From the NCBI GenBank assembly GCA_025765615.1, contig JAIVFJ010000498.1, forward strand, positions 1 through 31,170: a stretch of 31,170 bases of DNA, given 5' to 3'. Both the position numbers and the translations under genes were made by a program. Source of the stretch: Zopfochytrium polystomum. Its lineage: Eukaryota; Chytridiomycota; Chytridiomycetes; Chytridiales; Chytridiaceae. Below are positions 1 to 11,140 of the stretch, piece by piece. A model generated the notes under the pieces. That model was given only the letters and a program-made list of their open reading frames with translations. It was not told the DNA's origin and did not search any database. Each line of letters starts with the position of its first letter. The stretch's first letter is position 1.

Positions 1-492
1 AAGAAACGGGTGGCAGACCCCGCTCCTGCTTTCACTCACCCGTCAAGCAAGCCGTCAAGTAAAAGTATTTGTTGAAATCCATGTCGTTCGCGAGGTTCCG
101 CGCGATCACGGCCGACCCGAACGTGTACACGAGATGGCCCGTCGCCGAGACGATCAGCGTCCAGAACAGCACCGGGTTGCCGATCTTGGCGATTACCTCC
201 CAGAAGGAGACAAGCTGGAGTGTGCACACCACCCGCACACACACGACGCGGCGCGATGTAATTTAGGTTCAAGGTGCGGTTAGATTGAGAAGAGAAATGA
301 AGCGGGGAGAAGTTGGGGACTGTGGTGTTGGTGCGACAGCACAATTATGAGGTACCCTTTTTTCTACGCAAAGGCAGTGGCAGGGGGGGGGGGGGGGGGG
401 GGGGGGTGCGTGGGTAAACTTACGATGGTGACGAGCGAGACGCCGAGGGCGACCATCATGTTGCTGTTGGCGATGAACTGAGTGGGGTCCAT
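1..492 (-). CDS. 5' part of a multi-pass membrane protein gene, runs off the left edge
   Basis: Two exons read leftwards. Exon 1 (492 to 424) starts at an ATG and codes for 23 residues beginning MDPTQFIANSN, ending at a GTAAGT donor in phase 0. Exon 2 (214 to 40) follows a TCCAG acceptor and ends before GTGAGT in phase 1. The 81 residues contain two hydrophobic helices: one spans the exon junction (MMVALGVSLVTI then LVSFWEVIAKI), the other runs from NPVLFWTLIVSATGHLV. The short hydrophilic N-terminus and closely spaced helices suit a seven-helix or similar polytopic protein, but the family is not recognised. Bases 1 to 39 are intron, so the rest of the gene lies outside. The intron between the exons carries a 24-base G run (C run in the transcript). 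Codon use, splice signals and phase agree, so the exons are well supported; function is unknown. Confidence 0.65.
383..406. repeat. poly-G tract (24 G)
   Basis: Uninterrupted run of G on the plus strand inside the first intron of the minus-strand membrane gene. In the transcript it is a poly-C tract 18 nt after the 5' splice site. Its length is likely to be unreliable in any assembly. Confidence 0.95.
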
Positions 493-1334
493 GATGCGAG
501 GGGTTTTTTTTTTGAAAGTTGCCTGGGGGTAAGATTACGAGTGTTGCAGTAGGAAGATGAGGGATGGGGTGCGCGCGAGGGGGGAAGCTCAAAATATAAA
601 TACCGACTTCAGCTACCCCCCAATTCGGGCAGGGCTAGCGCGTTTCTGTCGGGCGCCGCCCTCGAAGACTGATGCGAGTTGAGCGACAGAGCGACAGAGC
701 GAGGCGTGTGGCGGCGGCTCTGCAGAGTGAGTTATCGCAACGCCTCGGCAGACTTGACAGGGTGGGGGAGTGGAAGCCACTGGCTCCCGCCGGCGGCCGG
801 CTCGCTTGTCCCAATTATATTTACTGTGTATCAAAAGAGAACACGAAATTGGGCATTCGCAGGGGTAAGTTTGGCGACCACTGGGCAAGACTATGTGTTG
901 TTGCGAGCCAAGGTAATTGTGGGGTATGCGTTTGACTGTGAGTGACGACAGGGGACAGGTGACAGGCTCTCTCACCCATATCGTGTGGTACCTTTTTTTT
1001 TTTTTTTTTTTGTTTTTTCTTTAAGGTTCAGTGAGAACCGAGAACTCCTTCGGAAGACCGACTGCTCTCCGCTACCGCCGCTACCGCCGTAAGTTCGAGC
1101 CTAACTAACCCGGAGCTGCGCGCCGAGCGCGTGCGCGCGGTGGACGGGAGAAGGGACGTGACGAGGCGCCGCCACAAACCTGAATACAAAGAAAAAAAAA
1201 TTTTTTTTTTTTCCTTGCGTTGTTTCTTTTCCCATGGGAGGATTTTCCCGCAAGAAAGGTTCTCCTCATCCGTCTCCAGTTTATTTTCGGTGCGCCAGCT
1301 TCGATCCAACGATCGAGCAACCTAGGCTGCTTTC

Positions 1335-1371
<37 letters not shown>

Positions 1372-1473
1372 ATTGATCCCAACAATTCCTCCTAGATCTG
1401 TCTTTCTTTGCCTGTCTGCCCAAACTCAGCAGCGCTGCACCAGACTGTTCAGTACCAAACCATCCGCCCGGGC
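493..1473. other. Intergenic stretch without a supportable gene
   Basis: Upstream region of the leftmost minus-strand gene. It contains a poly-T run (993-1011), an A/T homopolymer patch near 1190-1215 and a 36-base C run (1336-1371). The short open frames here have poor composition and no splice logic. It presumably holds the promoter of the left gene and the 3' end of the next minus-strand gene. Confidence 0.5.
1336..1371. repeat. poly-C tract (36 C)
   Basis: Uninterrupted C run on the plus strand, flanked by pyrimidine-rich sequence. It is the longest homopolymer in the window. Confidence 0.95.
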
Positions 1474-2815
1474 TCAACCGCCTCCAATCATATTGCACTC
1501 TTGCCCGCCAAAGAGGCCCTTGATATACGCCCGCCGGCGAAAGTGCTCACGCACGAAGAATACCCGAGACTGCACCCCGATCAGAAACCACACGTGCAGC
1601 TTTCCCTCCCCACCAGACGGCACGGTGCTCACGTCCTCCTCCGTGTCGGCGGCGGGGCGGAAATTGAAACTACGTCGCGCACGCGACCCACCCGCCCCCC
1701 GCCGTCGCGCCACGCCCGCGTCCACCCGTAAACGAGGCTGTACTCGATATCGACCAGGGGCTCCCCCGCCTCCACCGCCGCCCACCGCCCCATCACGCGC
1801 CTCGCGCTGGGTGGTGCGAATCGCCCCGCGCACGCCTCGGACAGCCGCTATACCGGCGTCGGGGATGAAGAAAAACGCGACTCCGACGAGCGCGCTCACG
1901 TCCGAGCAGTGTATGGCGAGCCGGTGATTGAGCAGAATGTCGGGTTGGTGCTGATCGCACAGGATTCATGTCGTTATTTGCAGCGCGTCCCCTTGGTGGC
2001 GCGATTTGAAAAGGAGCCAGAACACCGTCAGGAGGTTTTGGACCGGTTTGAAGAGAACCAACCCCGCTGCGGCGAGGTTCGTGGTCGGCTGACACACGAA
2101 GAGTCGTCAACACTGCGATTGTGTGATAGACTGGGTGCGGGTTTTACTGGCTCGTCAGCGTTAAGCTGGCATTCAATCATTCAAATCACAAGAAAAGAAA
2201 GGGGAAAAATGGAGGCCTCACCACGCAGATACAAGCATCGCAGGCAAAATCTTGTGAAGATGAGCAATGAATTGCTGAGGGGGTGGGCGTCGACGTATCG
2301 CCCCAGTCGTGTTTGGTCGCCACGCTCGCCATGTACGCGACCACGGTTCTTGACACCGTTTCCAAAAGCGTCTGGTCTTCCGCAACCGTTGATCGCTCAA
2401 ACGATTTGGCAACGTGCCAATATGCAAGGTGCTCAAACGCCAGCACCGTGACGACGATGGGCAACGTGCGGCGTTCCGGCAAATCCGAGATGCCGACGAG
2501 GAAAACCCTTCTGCCAGCGGTTTTGACGATCACCCTACCTCGAGGAAGCCTACCCAGCACCCGCAAAAACGGCGACACAACGAGTATGGCCGTGTTGTGC
2601 GTCACTGACCCGACCAAAATCGAAAGCAAGGCCCCGTACGACACCTAAGAAAGCCCCAGCTCGCCAAGGCGCTCATAAAGCCAGCGCGATCCGAGATCGC
2701 CTCATCAATTAGGTTCAAGTACGTCGGGGTGCTCAGGCACTGCGTGAAAAAGACGGCGCCGAGCATGTACAGCAAGGACGAGCCCGGCGGCGTCCGCATC
2801 GACAACGACAAGGAT
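1474..2815 (-). CDS. Broken multi-pass membrane protein gene
   Basis: Protein-like segments occur in changing minus-strand frames. From 2,811 leftwards there is a hydrophobic stretch around SLLYMLGAVFFTQCLSTPTY. It joins, through a TTTCTTAG acceptor near 2,644, an exon with three further hydrophobic segments (around ALLSILVGSVTHNTAILVV, LPIVVTVLAFEHLAYWHVA and TVVAYMASVA), ending at a GTGAGG donor near 2,215. A second block (about 2,100 to 1,474) includes AAAGLVLFKPVQNLLTVFWLLF, then SALVGVAFFFIPDAGIAAV, then a soluble portion near LVDIEYSLVYGWTRAW and KLHVWFLIGVQSR. At least five membrane helices can be counted, but an in-frame stop and two frame changes prevent a clean model. It may be a pseudogene, or intact with consensus errors. 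The family is not recognised. A relation to the left-edge membrane gene is possible but no residue match was found. Confidence 0.4.
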
Positions 2816-2959
2816 GTCCTGACGATGGCGGGTTATGGTCCCGGCGGGTGGACGGATGGACTGATCGAAATATGTCAGGTGTGAAGCGAGGTTGAGAGGC
2901 TCTGATCGGACAATTTCTACTGTATTGAGCTTGTCACTAGCAGCCACCACTCCTAGCTA

Positions 2960-4540
2960 TTAGGCCCGACCCACTGCGCGCCGTTGCCTGCCGCCGCCAC
3001 GCCCACCGCTTGGAGTCTTGCCAGCAGCCCTGGCAGTCGTGCCGCTTCCGCGTCCGCCTGTCACTGCCTTCCCGCCAGGACCAACAGATTTGCTTGCGCC
3101 GCCGCCGCTGCCCTTGGACACCTCCTCTCGCAGAAGTCTTCGTTACCGCGCCCTTTCCGCCTGCAGTGTCGATCGCTCCCGCCGTTTTGCTCTTTTTCGT
3201 GTTATCGGCTTTTACGCTGTTGCGTCGCGCGCACGCCGCGCGTCGGTACAGGGATCTGGCAGCGCGGAATTGGAACCCGAAGAGCCTGCAAGAGCTGCTG
3301 ATGGAACCGAGGTCTTCTTTTTTCGCGGCTTCGACGGTGTTCGTGCCCGAGATTTTTTTGGCTATTGGAGGATAGTAGGATTGTTGGTAAGGGGAGGCAT
3401 CACGAATTGAGGTAATAACAACCGGATAGAAAAAGGAAGCCGCAAAACAGACCAGCACCCCAATCAATAGGCTCCATTTTTGGAACAGTTCCCTGGGCGG
3501 AGTTACGAAATCAATAAAGACACAAAGAATCAAGCAAGAAAACTAACAGCGACTCGCGCCCTGTCACAAAAACTCAACTGGTTTATCGCTTTGGCTAGCA
3601 TGCACTCGAATGTTGTTCGAATGAATGTCGTTGTGGGTATAGCCGGTGTTTTTCTGCTTCTGTGCTACCTGCTCGTAGATTTTGTCGCTGAGTTTGACCT
3701 TCCTGGGGATGATCTTCCGCCTTTTCTCCTTTGAGAAGGTACTTTTGCTTTGCCTCGGGGCTGTTCTTTTGCTTTCTGAGCCAGTCCGCGAGCCCCTCGG
3801 TGCCGACCTTTGTGTTGCACCATCTTGCCGCCCTCTGCGGAAATGAGCTGCCCGGCTGAGAGTAAGGAGAATGGGAAGAGAGAAGAAGTTGTCAGCAAAA
3901 GGTACAACAACCAACCAAAACAAAACTGGTTACCTGCTTTCGTGGCCGCCACTTCGTTTGATCCCAACGGCGTCCTTGGCTTCTCTTCCTTGTAGATGAC
4001 GTCGGTGGACCCGTGCTTCGCATTGTAGACATTCGAAAACTGTCCTTGCCTGTCGACCTTGCTGCCCAACTTGGTGGTGACCGCCAACAAGTGGTGGAGT
4101 GCAGATCAGTTAAGCAGCCAAGTGTGCCGATCAGGATCAACTTACTTGGACTGTCACGCCGTCAACCTTCTCGGAAGTCCCTGTCTGTTCAATTACGGAA
4201 CATGTAAGCTAAGCCATGCTGTACGTGGCGGAGCAGGGAACTATACTCGTCTCACCTTCGACGGTCCAGAGTCGCCGTCAGACGAGCCCCAACTCAGCGG
4301 GCCGAGATCAAAGCGACTTCCACCGCTGGAGCCCGAGGCGGCAAGCGCACACGTATGAACGCAGCCTGGAGTGGCGAGCGGGAGCATAGCAGGGAGCGCA
4401 GCGATAAGGAGCAGGGCACGCACAACGAAGCGGAGGGCGAAGGCGTGCTGCTGACGTGGAGAGGGAGGGCGCGGGTAGGCAAAGGCATTGCGGCCGCCGT
4501 CGAAGCTCTGATGGACGGCAGCTGCGGCGGGCTGAGCCAT
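2960..4540 (-). CDS. K1: membrane-anchored kinase-like protein
   Basis: Exon 1 (4540 to 4256) starts at ATG and encodes 95 residues with a hydrophobic signal-anchor (FVVRALLLIAALPAMLPLA). Exon 2 (4184 to 4146) encodes TGTSEKVDGVTVQ. Exon 3 (about 4069 to 3934) contains GQFSNVYNA and VIYKEE, which could serve as a nucleotide-binding loop and its lysine. Exon 4 (from 3855) begins AGQLISAEGGKMVQHK and leads to GYTHNDIHSNNIRV near 3,610-3,640. This fits the HxDxxxxN catalytic loop of protein and small-molecule kinases. EPIDWGAG near 3,460 replaces DFG, as in aminoglycoside/choline-kinase-type folds. The C-terminus (about 3,330 to 2,960) is a Lys/Gly/Thr/Arg-rich tail. At least three frame changes lie in exon 4 and the tail, one at an A-run where K2 has one base fewer. 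Expected location is the secretory pathway or cell surface. Substrate unknown. Confidence 0.55.
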
Positions 4541-5189
4541 TCGTTCGTTCGACGGAGATGTCTGTGCTCGAGCAGACAGCGGAGAGTTGCTGTTTTCCTT
4601 TTTTTTTTTTTCGGGAAAGAATTATTTCCAAAAAACCCTTCCTCTGACAAACTCGGGGGTCTGCCCCGAGACGCAAAGCGGGGGGCTGACGAGGACTACA
4701 ATGCCGGAGACACAGTGCCACGCACACAGAAATGAAATACCGGTCTCATCAGCCAAAGGTCGCTGTGCCCCCAGCAATTCCAAATCTTACTGAATATTCG
4801 AATAAGAAAACGTCTAACAAGAACGGATGTGATACTTAGTGATGGGCATGTGGTCTCAATCTGGGGATAACACCTTCAAACTTCATGGATGAATTGAACC
4901 CCAGAATCGCCCATCGACATTCTCAAAAACAGGCATTTGGAGATAATCGCAACTTTACTGCAGCAAGAGAGCAACCGTTATTATTGACTGCTCAGCGCTT
5001 TGCACGGTTCCCACCTGCGGTAAGTTTTGACTGCTGTTGCATCAACTGCGGTACGGCTGTTCTCCAGCCCGCCCTCCATCGCTGCAGCTTTACATATTTC
5101 CGAGGCCCACAGGCAACAACCCCCTCCACCAAGCGTCGATCGGATGAACACAGCGACGGTCAGATCGCTACGGAAAAGGCGGCCGTCCG
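4541..5189. other. Gap between K1 and X1
   Basis: Upstream of the K1 start. It holds a poly-T run (about 4601-4612) and no convincing reading frame. It presumably carries the K1 promoter and the 3' end of X1, whose last exon could not be placed. Confidence 0.4.
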
Positions 5190-6300
5190 GCCCACGGGGA
5201 CGACCTTGTTATCCAGTTGGAACCGCGTGAGACGGTTCCGTATTTTCTTGTTCGCCCCGCGGAACTCATTGCACGTCCGGAGCGGGCCTGAGATACCATC
5301 GCGTCGCAGTCAATGTCCTTCCTGTGTGCTCGTGGATCCAGTTGACGCGTGCAATGGGCTGTGTTTGCGCGAATTGAGACCGGCGGTTTGTAGATCCAGT
5401 CTGCGATGGCGAGCTCGGTGTCGGCGTCGCGACGGGCGCGGGTGGCTGGGTCCCACAGCTGGCCCATGACGGCGAGCTGCTTGGGGATGGAGGGGATTGC
5501 CGTAGGTGCGGAAAGAGGGCGAGCATGCGGGTCGCTGTCTTCGAGTTCGAGGTTTCTTGACAATGTACTCATCCCAAGTTCACGTCCCTTTCCCACGGTG
5601 GCCCTCGCGCCAAGCGATATCTTCTACTTGAACCCACGCATACTTTCGCCGAAATAGCCTTCGCACCTCGCCCTGCACATCATCAGGCCTGCTATGAGCG
5701 CAACGACGTGGCGCCGGACGCTATCGACGGCGTCCCTGTCCGGTCCATCGCCGTCAAACTGCGCGGACGCGCTCCTGAGTCGTGTCAGCTCGCCCGTTTG
5801 TCGGGCGACGCGGACGGTGTGGACGGCGGCGCCCGGGTGCGGTTGGTTAGATCCGCCGCACTGCATGGCTGGGGGACGAGCGGGGTGCAGCCGTCGGGAT
5901 CCTTGAACGGGCAGACAGCAGAGGCAGTGAGTTTTGTAAGAGGGTCATACTGGAATGCGGCGGCAGGGACGGCGGGGAGGAGGAGGAGGGAACGGGTGGG
6001 ACGACTGGTCGTAGCAGAAGCGAAAGGGACCCGCAGGATCCGCAACGACGGGCTCGTCGGTGCCACGCAACAGGAAAGTGCCCCTCCGTTCAAAGAACGA
6101 CCCCACCTCCTCCACGTTGCGGGCGCTCACAGTAAAAATAGCCGTCTTCAGGACATTGTCGCGGCCGGTGTCGCGGTTGTTTTCGTCCTCGATGAACATA
6201 GCCCCCATCAAGCCTGTCTCTATTAGCAATACGGGTCCAATCACCGCAGTTGGGGTCTTCCATTTTCCTTGTCCTTTTTCGGCCGCGTATTTGACCGCCC
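5190..6300 (-). CDS. X1: unknown small-domain protein, paralogue of X2
   Basis: Coding signal appears in several minus-strand frames. The best segment (about 6,260 to 6,005) runs from VIGPVLLIETGLMGAMFIEDENN through VLKTAIFTVSARNVEEVGSFF to ADPAGPFRFCYD. It aligns with X2 (8,300-8,560), which has PTAVFTVISPKEE and ADSAGPVVFCFE at the same spacing. After a CATTCCAG acceptor near 5,955 comes a Cys-containing stretch (SAVCPFKDPDGCTPLVPQPCS). Later segments near 5,830-5,630 and 5,560-5,190 (VVALIAGLMM, NWIHEHTGRTLTATRWYL, NEFRGANKKIRNRL) look coding but lie in different frames. The FCY/FCF ending after a Gly turn recalls the end of a GOLD domain (p24 cargo receptors), but this is a weak resemblance, not an assignment. 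It lies directly upstream of K1 on the same strand, as X2 does of K2. Confidence 0.4.
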
Positions 6301-6341
6301 GCCCGCAAACCTCTCGCTGTACTCCCTCGCAAGAGAGCGAG

Positions 6342-6345
<4 letters not shown>

Positions 6346-6384
<39 letters not shown>
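6346..6384. repeat. (TG)n microsatellite, about 39 nt
   Basis: TG dinucleotide run on the plus strand, CA in the minus-strand transcript, lying between the end of K2 and the first recognisable exon of X1. A CAG acceptor-like site follows about 30 nt downstream in the minus orientation, so it may sit in an X1 intron or 5' region. Confidence 0.9.
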
Positions 6385-6387
<3 letters not shown>

Positions 6388-6446
6388 AGCGAATGAGTGA
6401 GGGAGAGAGTGTGCGAAGGAAGGAGTGAGGGGAGTGTGTGCAAAGA

Positions 6447-7982
6447 TCACTGTGCAGAGCCACTGCCCATAGTCCTTCCTGCGGACTTGCTCTGCGCTTT
6501 GGCTGCCACGCGTTTCATTTTTACATTCGATTTCGGGGCCATAGTACTCTGTGTGTGGAAATGAGTTCGTGCAAGGGGATTGGCTGGGAGGAGTAGTTGA
6601 AGATTGGGACAAAAAAAAAAGAAAAAGTACCAATTTTGCGGACAACGCGCTCTTGGAGCACGAGGTGGGAGCGCGCCGGTATAGTTGCCCCACGATGTCC
6701 GTTCCGGAAACGGAACCCATTATTTGCGCACGCTCGTTTTATCTGGACCTTGTCAATCATCGCCTGACGTTTAGGATCAACGAGACCGCACGTCAAGCAA
6801 CTGACGGCTGCAGGCAATCCCCTTCCTTTTTTCGGCTGCGTCACCAGGACCATGGCGGAGATGGTTCGAGGTGTTGGCAATTTAAGCGGTACCGATGTAT
6901 CAGAAAAAAGCATAAAGCGGAGAAAATGAAGGAAGCCATTGGTGCTTACCGGATCCCCAGTCGATGAGTTCCGCCTTAGCACCTTTGTACTGCGGCTGGT
7001 TGTAATCAAAAGGAAGGGGATCAATGTCCTCCGCACGATGCAAACCACCACACCTAATTCCCTCAACTGGAGTTCCTGCCTGACTGTTTCTGCGGGGTGA
7101 CACGAATGTTGTCAGCGTGTACGTCGTTGTGGTTGTAACCGGTTTTCCGCTGGTGTGCCAGGACTTGGTTGTAAATATGGTCGCTCATCTTCGGCTTCGG
7201 CTTGCCCGTTGTCGTTGCTGGGATCACGTTGACCCTCTGGTACGCCGTCTTCGCCGTGGCGTCAATCGCTTGCCTGCTTCAGGTATTCGTTGAGACCCAT
7301 CTCGCCAACCTTGTGCTGGATCATGCGGTTGCCTTCCGCGGAGATGAGCTGGCCAGCTATATGCGTTTTGAAAGAGGGAGGGGGCGGACCGGCGGGGGAA
7401 AGAGATTAAATGAGAACTGCGACACTATGCCAAATTGTGATAGAAAACCGTTCCCCTTTTCAAACTTTGGCACACCTGCACGCGTTGCAGCCACTTCGTG
7501 ACGGCCAAACGGCGCTCCGCCTCGGATCTTCTTGTAAACGGCATTGTCCGTTTGTCCGTCAGTGGACGCCTTATGCACATCGGCACTAGTGTTGTGATCT
7601 GCCTCTAGTCTTGGCCCGACCTAGATGATGAATATTTGTGCAAAAAAAGGACGTTTTATCAGCGATCGAAGTTAAGGGCGGGGGGATTGCCAGTCTGCCA
7701 GAGCGAGCAAGAATTCCCAAACAAAGGTTGCAGATGGCGCTCTCACCTGGACGGTCACTCCCCCAACGGTCTCGACAAGAGCACCAGTTACTGGCTAAGA
7801 CGTTCGAATGGTGAGACGGTGGCAGGTTGGACGTGCCCTGGCTTCTTCGGATAAGAGCTGACGTGGGTGCCGGTCCCGATCAGCGCGATCACAATCAAAA
7901 GAAGTTTGATCCCCGCAACGGACAGCGCTGTAGGTTCGCGAGGGCTGATGTCGGCGGTTAGTGCTATCAGTGGGCTGGGCAT
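6447..7982 (-). CDS. K2: membrane-anchored kinase-like protein, tandem paralogue of K1
   Basis: The ATG at 7982 begins MPSPLIALTAD, followed by a signal-anchor (GIKLLLIVIALIG). VTGALVETVGGVTVQ ends at 7747 before GTGAGA and matches K1 exon 2. Exon 7620 to 7476 encodes VGPRLEADHNTSADVH through HEVAATRA. The next exon starts at 7356 with AGQLISAEGNRMIQHKVG, near-identical to K1. GYNHNDVHADNIRV at about 7,100-7,140 is the catalytic-loop-like motif and KAELIDWGS, ending at 6950 before GTAAGC, is the metal-loop-like motif. An exon about 6,810 to 6,640 (AVSCLTCGLVDPKRQ onward) joins in phase. A Lys/Arg-rich last exon (MAPKSNVKMKRVAAKAQSK) ends at a TGA at 6449 to 6447, but joins only with a frame change. 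Other breaks lie after MGLNEYLKQ and after NIRV, at sites different from those in K1. The catalytic Asp and Asn are retained. Confidence 0.55.
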
Positions 7983-8299
7983 TCCGGAGCGCCGTTGCGT
8001 CCGGCGCTTCGAGCCATGGATTACGACCTCTTTTTTTTTCTTTTCTTTTTTTTTCTTCTTTAAATGTTGCCCTTCCTACTTTCCGTCGCTGTTCGGTTGG
8101 AAAAATTAAGTCAAACGGAAATCGCGCTTGGCATTGGGCTGAGCAGTGGAAGCCGCAATTTCAAGACCCGAACTCCACCGGCACGTCTGATTATTCACTG
8201 CTGATGCTCCGCTCGCGGGCGGTTTGGGACGGGACGGACGAGAGGGGTTCTGGTTTTCGTCGCTGGGGTGGAAGACGTGGAGTGCCGGCTGCGATGATT

Positions 8300-8904
8300 A
8301 CTCAAAGCAGAACACAACGGGGCCGGCGGAGTCTGCGAGGATGAGTTTCTGAGTGGATGGTAAGAACAGAGAACACTTTTTTAGCGAAGCAGGTCTGCTC
8401 GACATCTCTGGCGCCGTCTCCTTCTTCCTCCTTCGGCGAGATCACGGTGAACACGGCCGTCGGCGGAACGTCTTTGTCCTTGTTGCCGCCATCGCCGTCG
8501 GCAAGTGCAAACCGGGCTACGTCGAATCCCGTCGCGGCGATGGCGATCGCCCGTTGGGACAGTCGTCGGCATCAACATAGTTGATGGTCGAGGGCGCCGT
8601 CACTGGACAGGGCAGTACCGGCGTCGCTGGAGCTTTCCGTCGTGCTGGTCCAACCGCTGGCAGCACGACGAACGGCGGCTTGGAGAGCGAAGCGAAGCGG
8701 CAAGGTAGGGAGAAGATGCCGTGGACGAGGTTGACCCCTGCTCCGTGCGAGCGTGGAGTGGGGGTGGCTTTGGCTGATGGTTGGTGGTGCCTTCCGGATC
8801 TGGGGGCAATCCATAGACCAGAGGGCGCAGGTCCCCCCAGCGGGAGTCCCTGGAGACGAGCAAAGGGGCGCGCTGTTCGTACGCGCTCGGGTCTGCGAGC
8901 ACAA
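8300..8904 (-). CDS. X2: unknown small-domain protein, paralogue of X1
   Basis: An exon starts at 8904 after a TGTTTCAG acceptor and encodes VVLADPSAYEQRAPLLVSRD through VYGLPPDPEG near 8,790. Further coding (about 8,690 to 8,300) includes STINYVDADDCPNG, IAIAATGFDVARFALADGDGG, PTAVFTVISPKEEEGD, CFAKKVFSVLTIHSE and LILADSAGPVVFCFE, possibly ending at a GTAATC donor near 8,300. The order and spacing match X1 over about 65 residues. Two one-base frame changes interrupt it, one near the CGGGCGATCG at about 8,546 and one near 8,330. Exons before 8904 and after 8300 could not be placed. The domain looks beta-rich and may be extracytoplasmic because it precedes K2 in the same order as X1 precedes K1. 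Function unknown. Confidence 0.4.
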
Positions 8905-8989
8905 CTGAAACATCGATGTAGAAAGGGGTGGCGGTGTTAGGGTTTGTGTGAGGCAGCGACGGTGTTATGGAACGTACCAGTCGCGACAA

Positions 8990-9499
8990 GTGCCATCAAT
9001 GGAATGCTTCGCCGTCAAAGACACCATACACTGCCACACCTCCTCAAATCCTAACGAGATCGCTTGCGCACTAGCAACCCTTCAGGCCTTCCCGCGATCT
9101 GCTTGCATCGAGGGTCGATGAAAATTACGCAAGCAGAAGGGCGATCTTGTTTTGCGGCTTTGCAAGATAGCTTCATATGAGGCATTAATGCTTTCTCTCT
9201 CATCATTTTGTTTCGCGAAGGGAGGTTGGAGGGAAGTAAATTAAGACGGAACGAGGGCAAGCGCGCAAGCAGCACCCGACCCCCCATCATCGCGCGGTTT
9301 GAAGAGCGAGCTAAAAATGGGGGAGAGACTACTTTCAAAAAATACCAGCAAAGGGACTTTCAACGACACACTTGCAAGGGAGCCAACCAAGTAAGAATAT
9401 AGAAACAACGAAGCCCGCCGCACCAGAGCTACGCCAGGCTTGAACCGGAGGAGCCCGTCGAAAAGCCCAGCTTACTCTTCCCACTAGCCTCCACCCCGA
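8990..9499. other. Gap between X2 and the 121-residue membrane protein gene
   Basis: No supportable gene. The open frames on both strands have unremarkable composition and no matching splice signals. It should hold the 3' untranslated region of the minus-strand gene ending at 9500 and the X2 promoter or 5' exon. Confidence 0.4.
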
Positions 9500-10255
<756 letters not shown>

Positions 10256-10639
10256 GGCGCGGTTAGGGGATTGGGTGGTGATGTCTGCGTGGGAGTGTGG
10301 CTGTGACGGCGGCGTCGGCGGAGTTGGGCGAGAGGGAACAGACGAAAATTCGTTTCTATTTGTGGATGGAAAGCGAGAGGCAGACAGAGACAGAGACAGA
10401 GACAGGCAGAGGGAAACGGCGGCGATGTTGTCATCAATGTCTCGCCTCCGCCTGGGCAACTGGTGTCTTTCCCGCCACGTGAGCAGAGCAGAGCGGTGAT
10501 CGAGAAAGTGAACGTTGATCCACGAAAACAAGGATTCTTGATGTGCAGAAATGTAGTGAAAAAGGCAAACGAAAGGACAGAAAATGGGGCAACCTCTGAA
10601 CAGTCAGATGCCAGAGTCGTCCGTCTTGATCTTTTCAGC

Positions 10640-11070
10640 ATTCCTACCAACCACCCCCCAAGCGTCGACACCAATACACCCACGAGTTCCGCGGTAGGAG
10701 CGCTCCACAAATTACAGGGAAACTGCAGGGACAAACCGTCACCGGCGCAGAAGGCCCGATGTTGCCTGGGTTTATCCAGTAGCAAGGCGACGAGCGAGGT
10801 GACCGATTGCGGTGTGCAGGACGGCGTCGGGAACGGGGGGCCGATTGTTGTTGTTTGCGTAATTGAGGAAGCTGCCGTGTTGACCTTTCGGCACAGACGG
10901 GCGCTTGGAAGAGAAAGTTGCATGACAAAGGCGAAAGCACCAACACTCCACGGCATTGACCGACAGACTTACACGCCGTTGATGATGATGGACCAAATGC
11001 CTCGTTGCCGCGTTGGAATCGAGGATATCCGTCGAATGGATGATTCTGCGCAGGGGGTGGTGCGGGGTCG
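10640..11070 (-). CDS. Possible fragment of another membrane protein gene
   Basis: Weak candidate. An exon-like piece follows a CTGCGCAG acceptor near 11,046 and includes IWSIIINGV before a GTGTAAGT donor near 10,973. A phase-compatible exon could start after CTTCCAAG near 10,905. It reads through VTSLVALLLDKPRQHRAFC to a Gly-zipper-like helix ELVGVLVSTLGGWLVGML ending near 10,640. No start, stop or homologue can be given. The plus strand is also open here, so this may be chance. Confidence 0.25.
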
Positions 11071-11140
11071 GGGGCAGAGGGCGTGGAGAGCAGAAAAAGT
11101 AGTTCCAACAATGGCGCGATGGAACAAAGTCGAGTGACAC

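Noticed and set aside
40..492. Microbial rhodopsin as identity of the left-edge membrane gene
   Set aside because: Only two helices are present and no retinal-binding Lys or other diagnostic motif can be seen, so no family was assigned.
10463..11137. A 224-codon plus-strand open frame
   Set aside because: It has no hydrophobic segment, motif or splice context, and it lies opposite a region with weak minus-strand coding signal. Openness alone was not enough.
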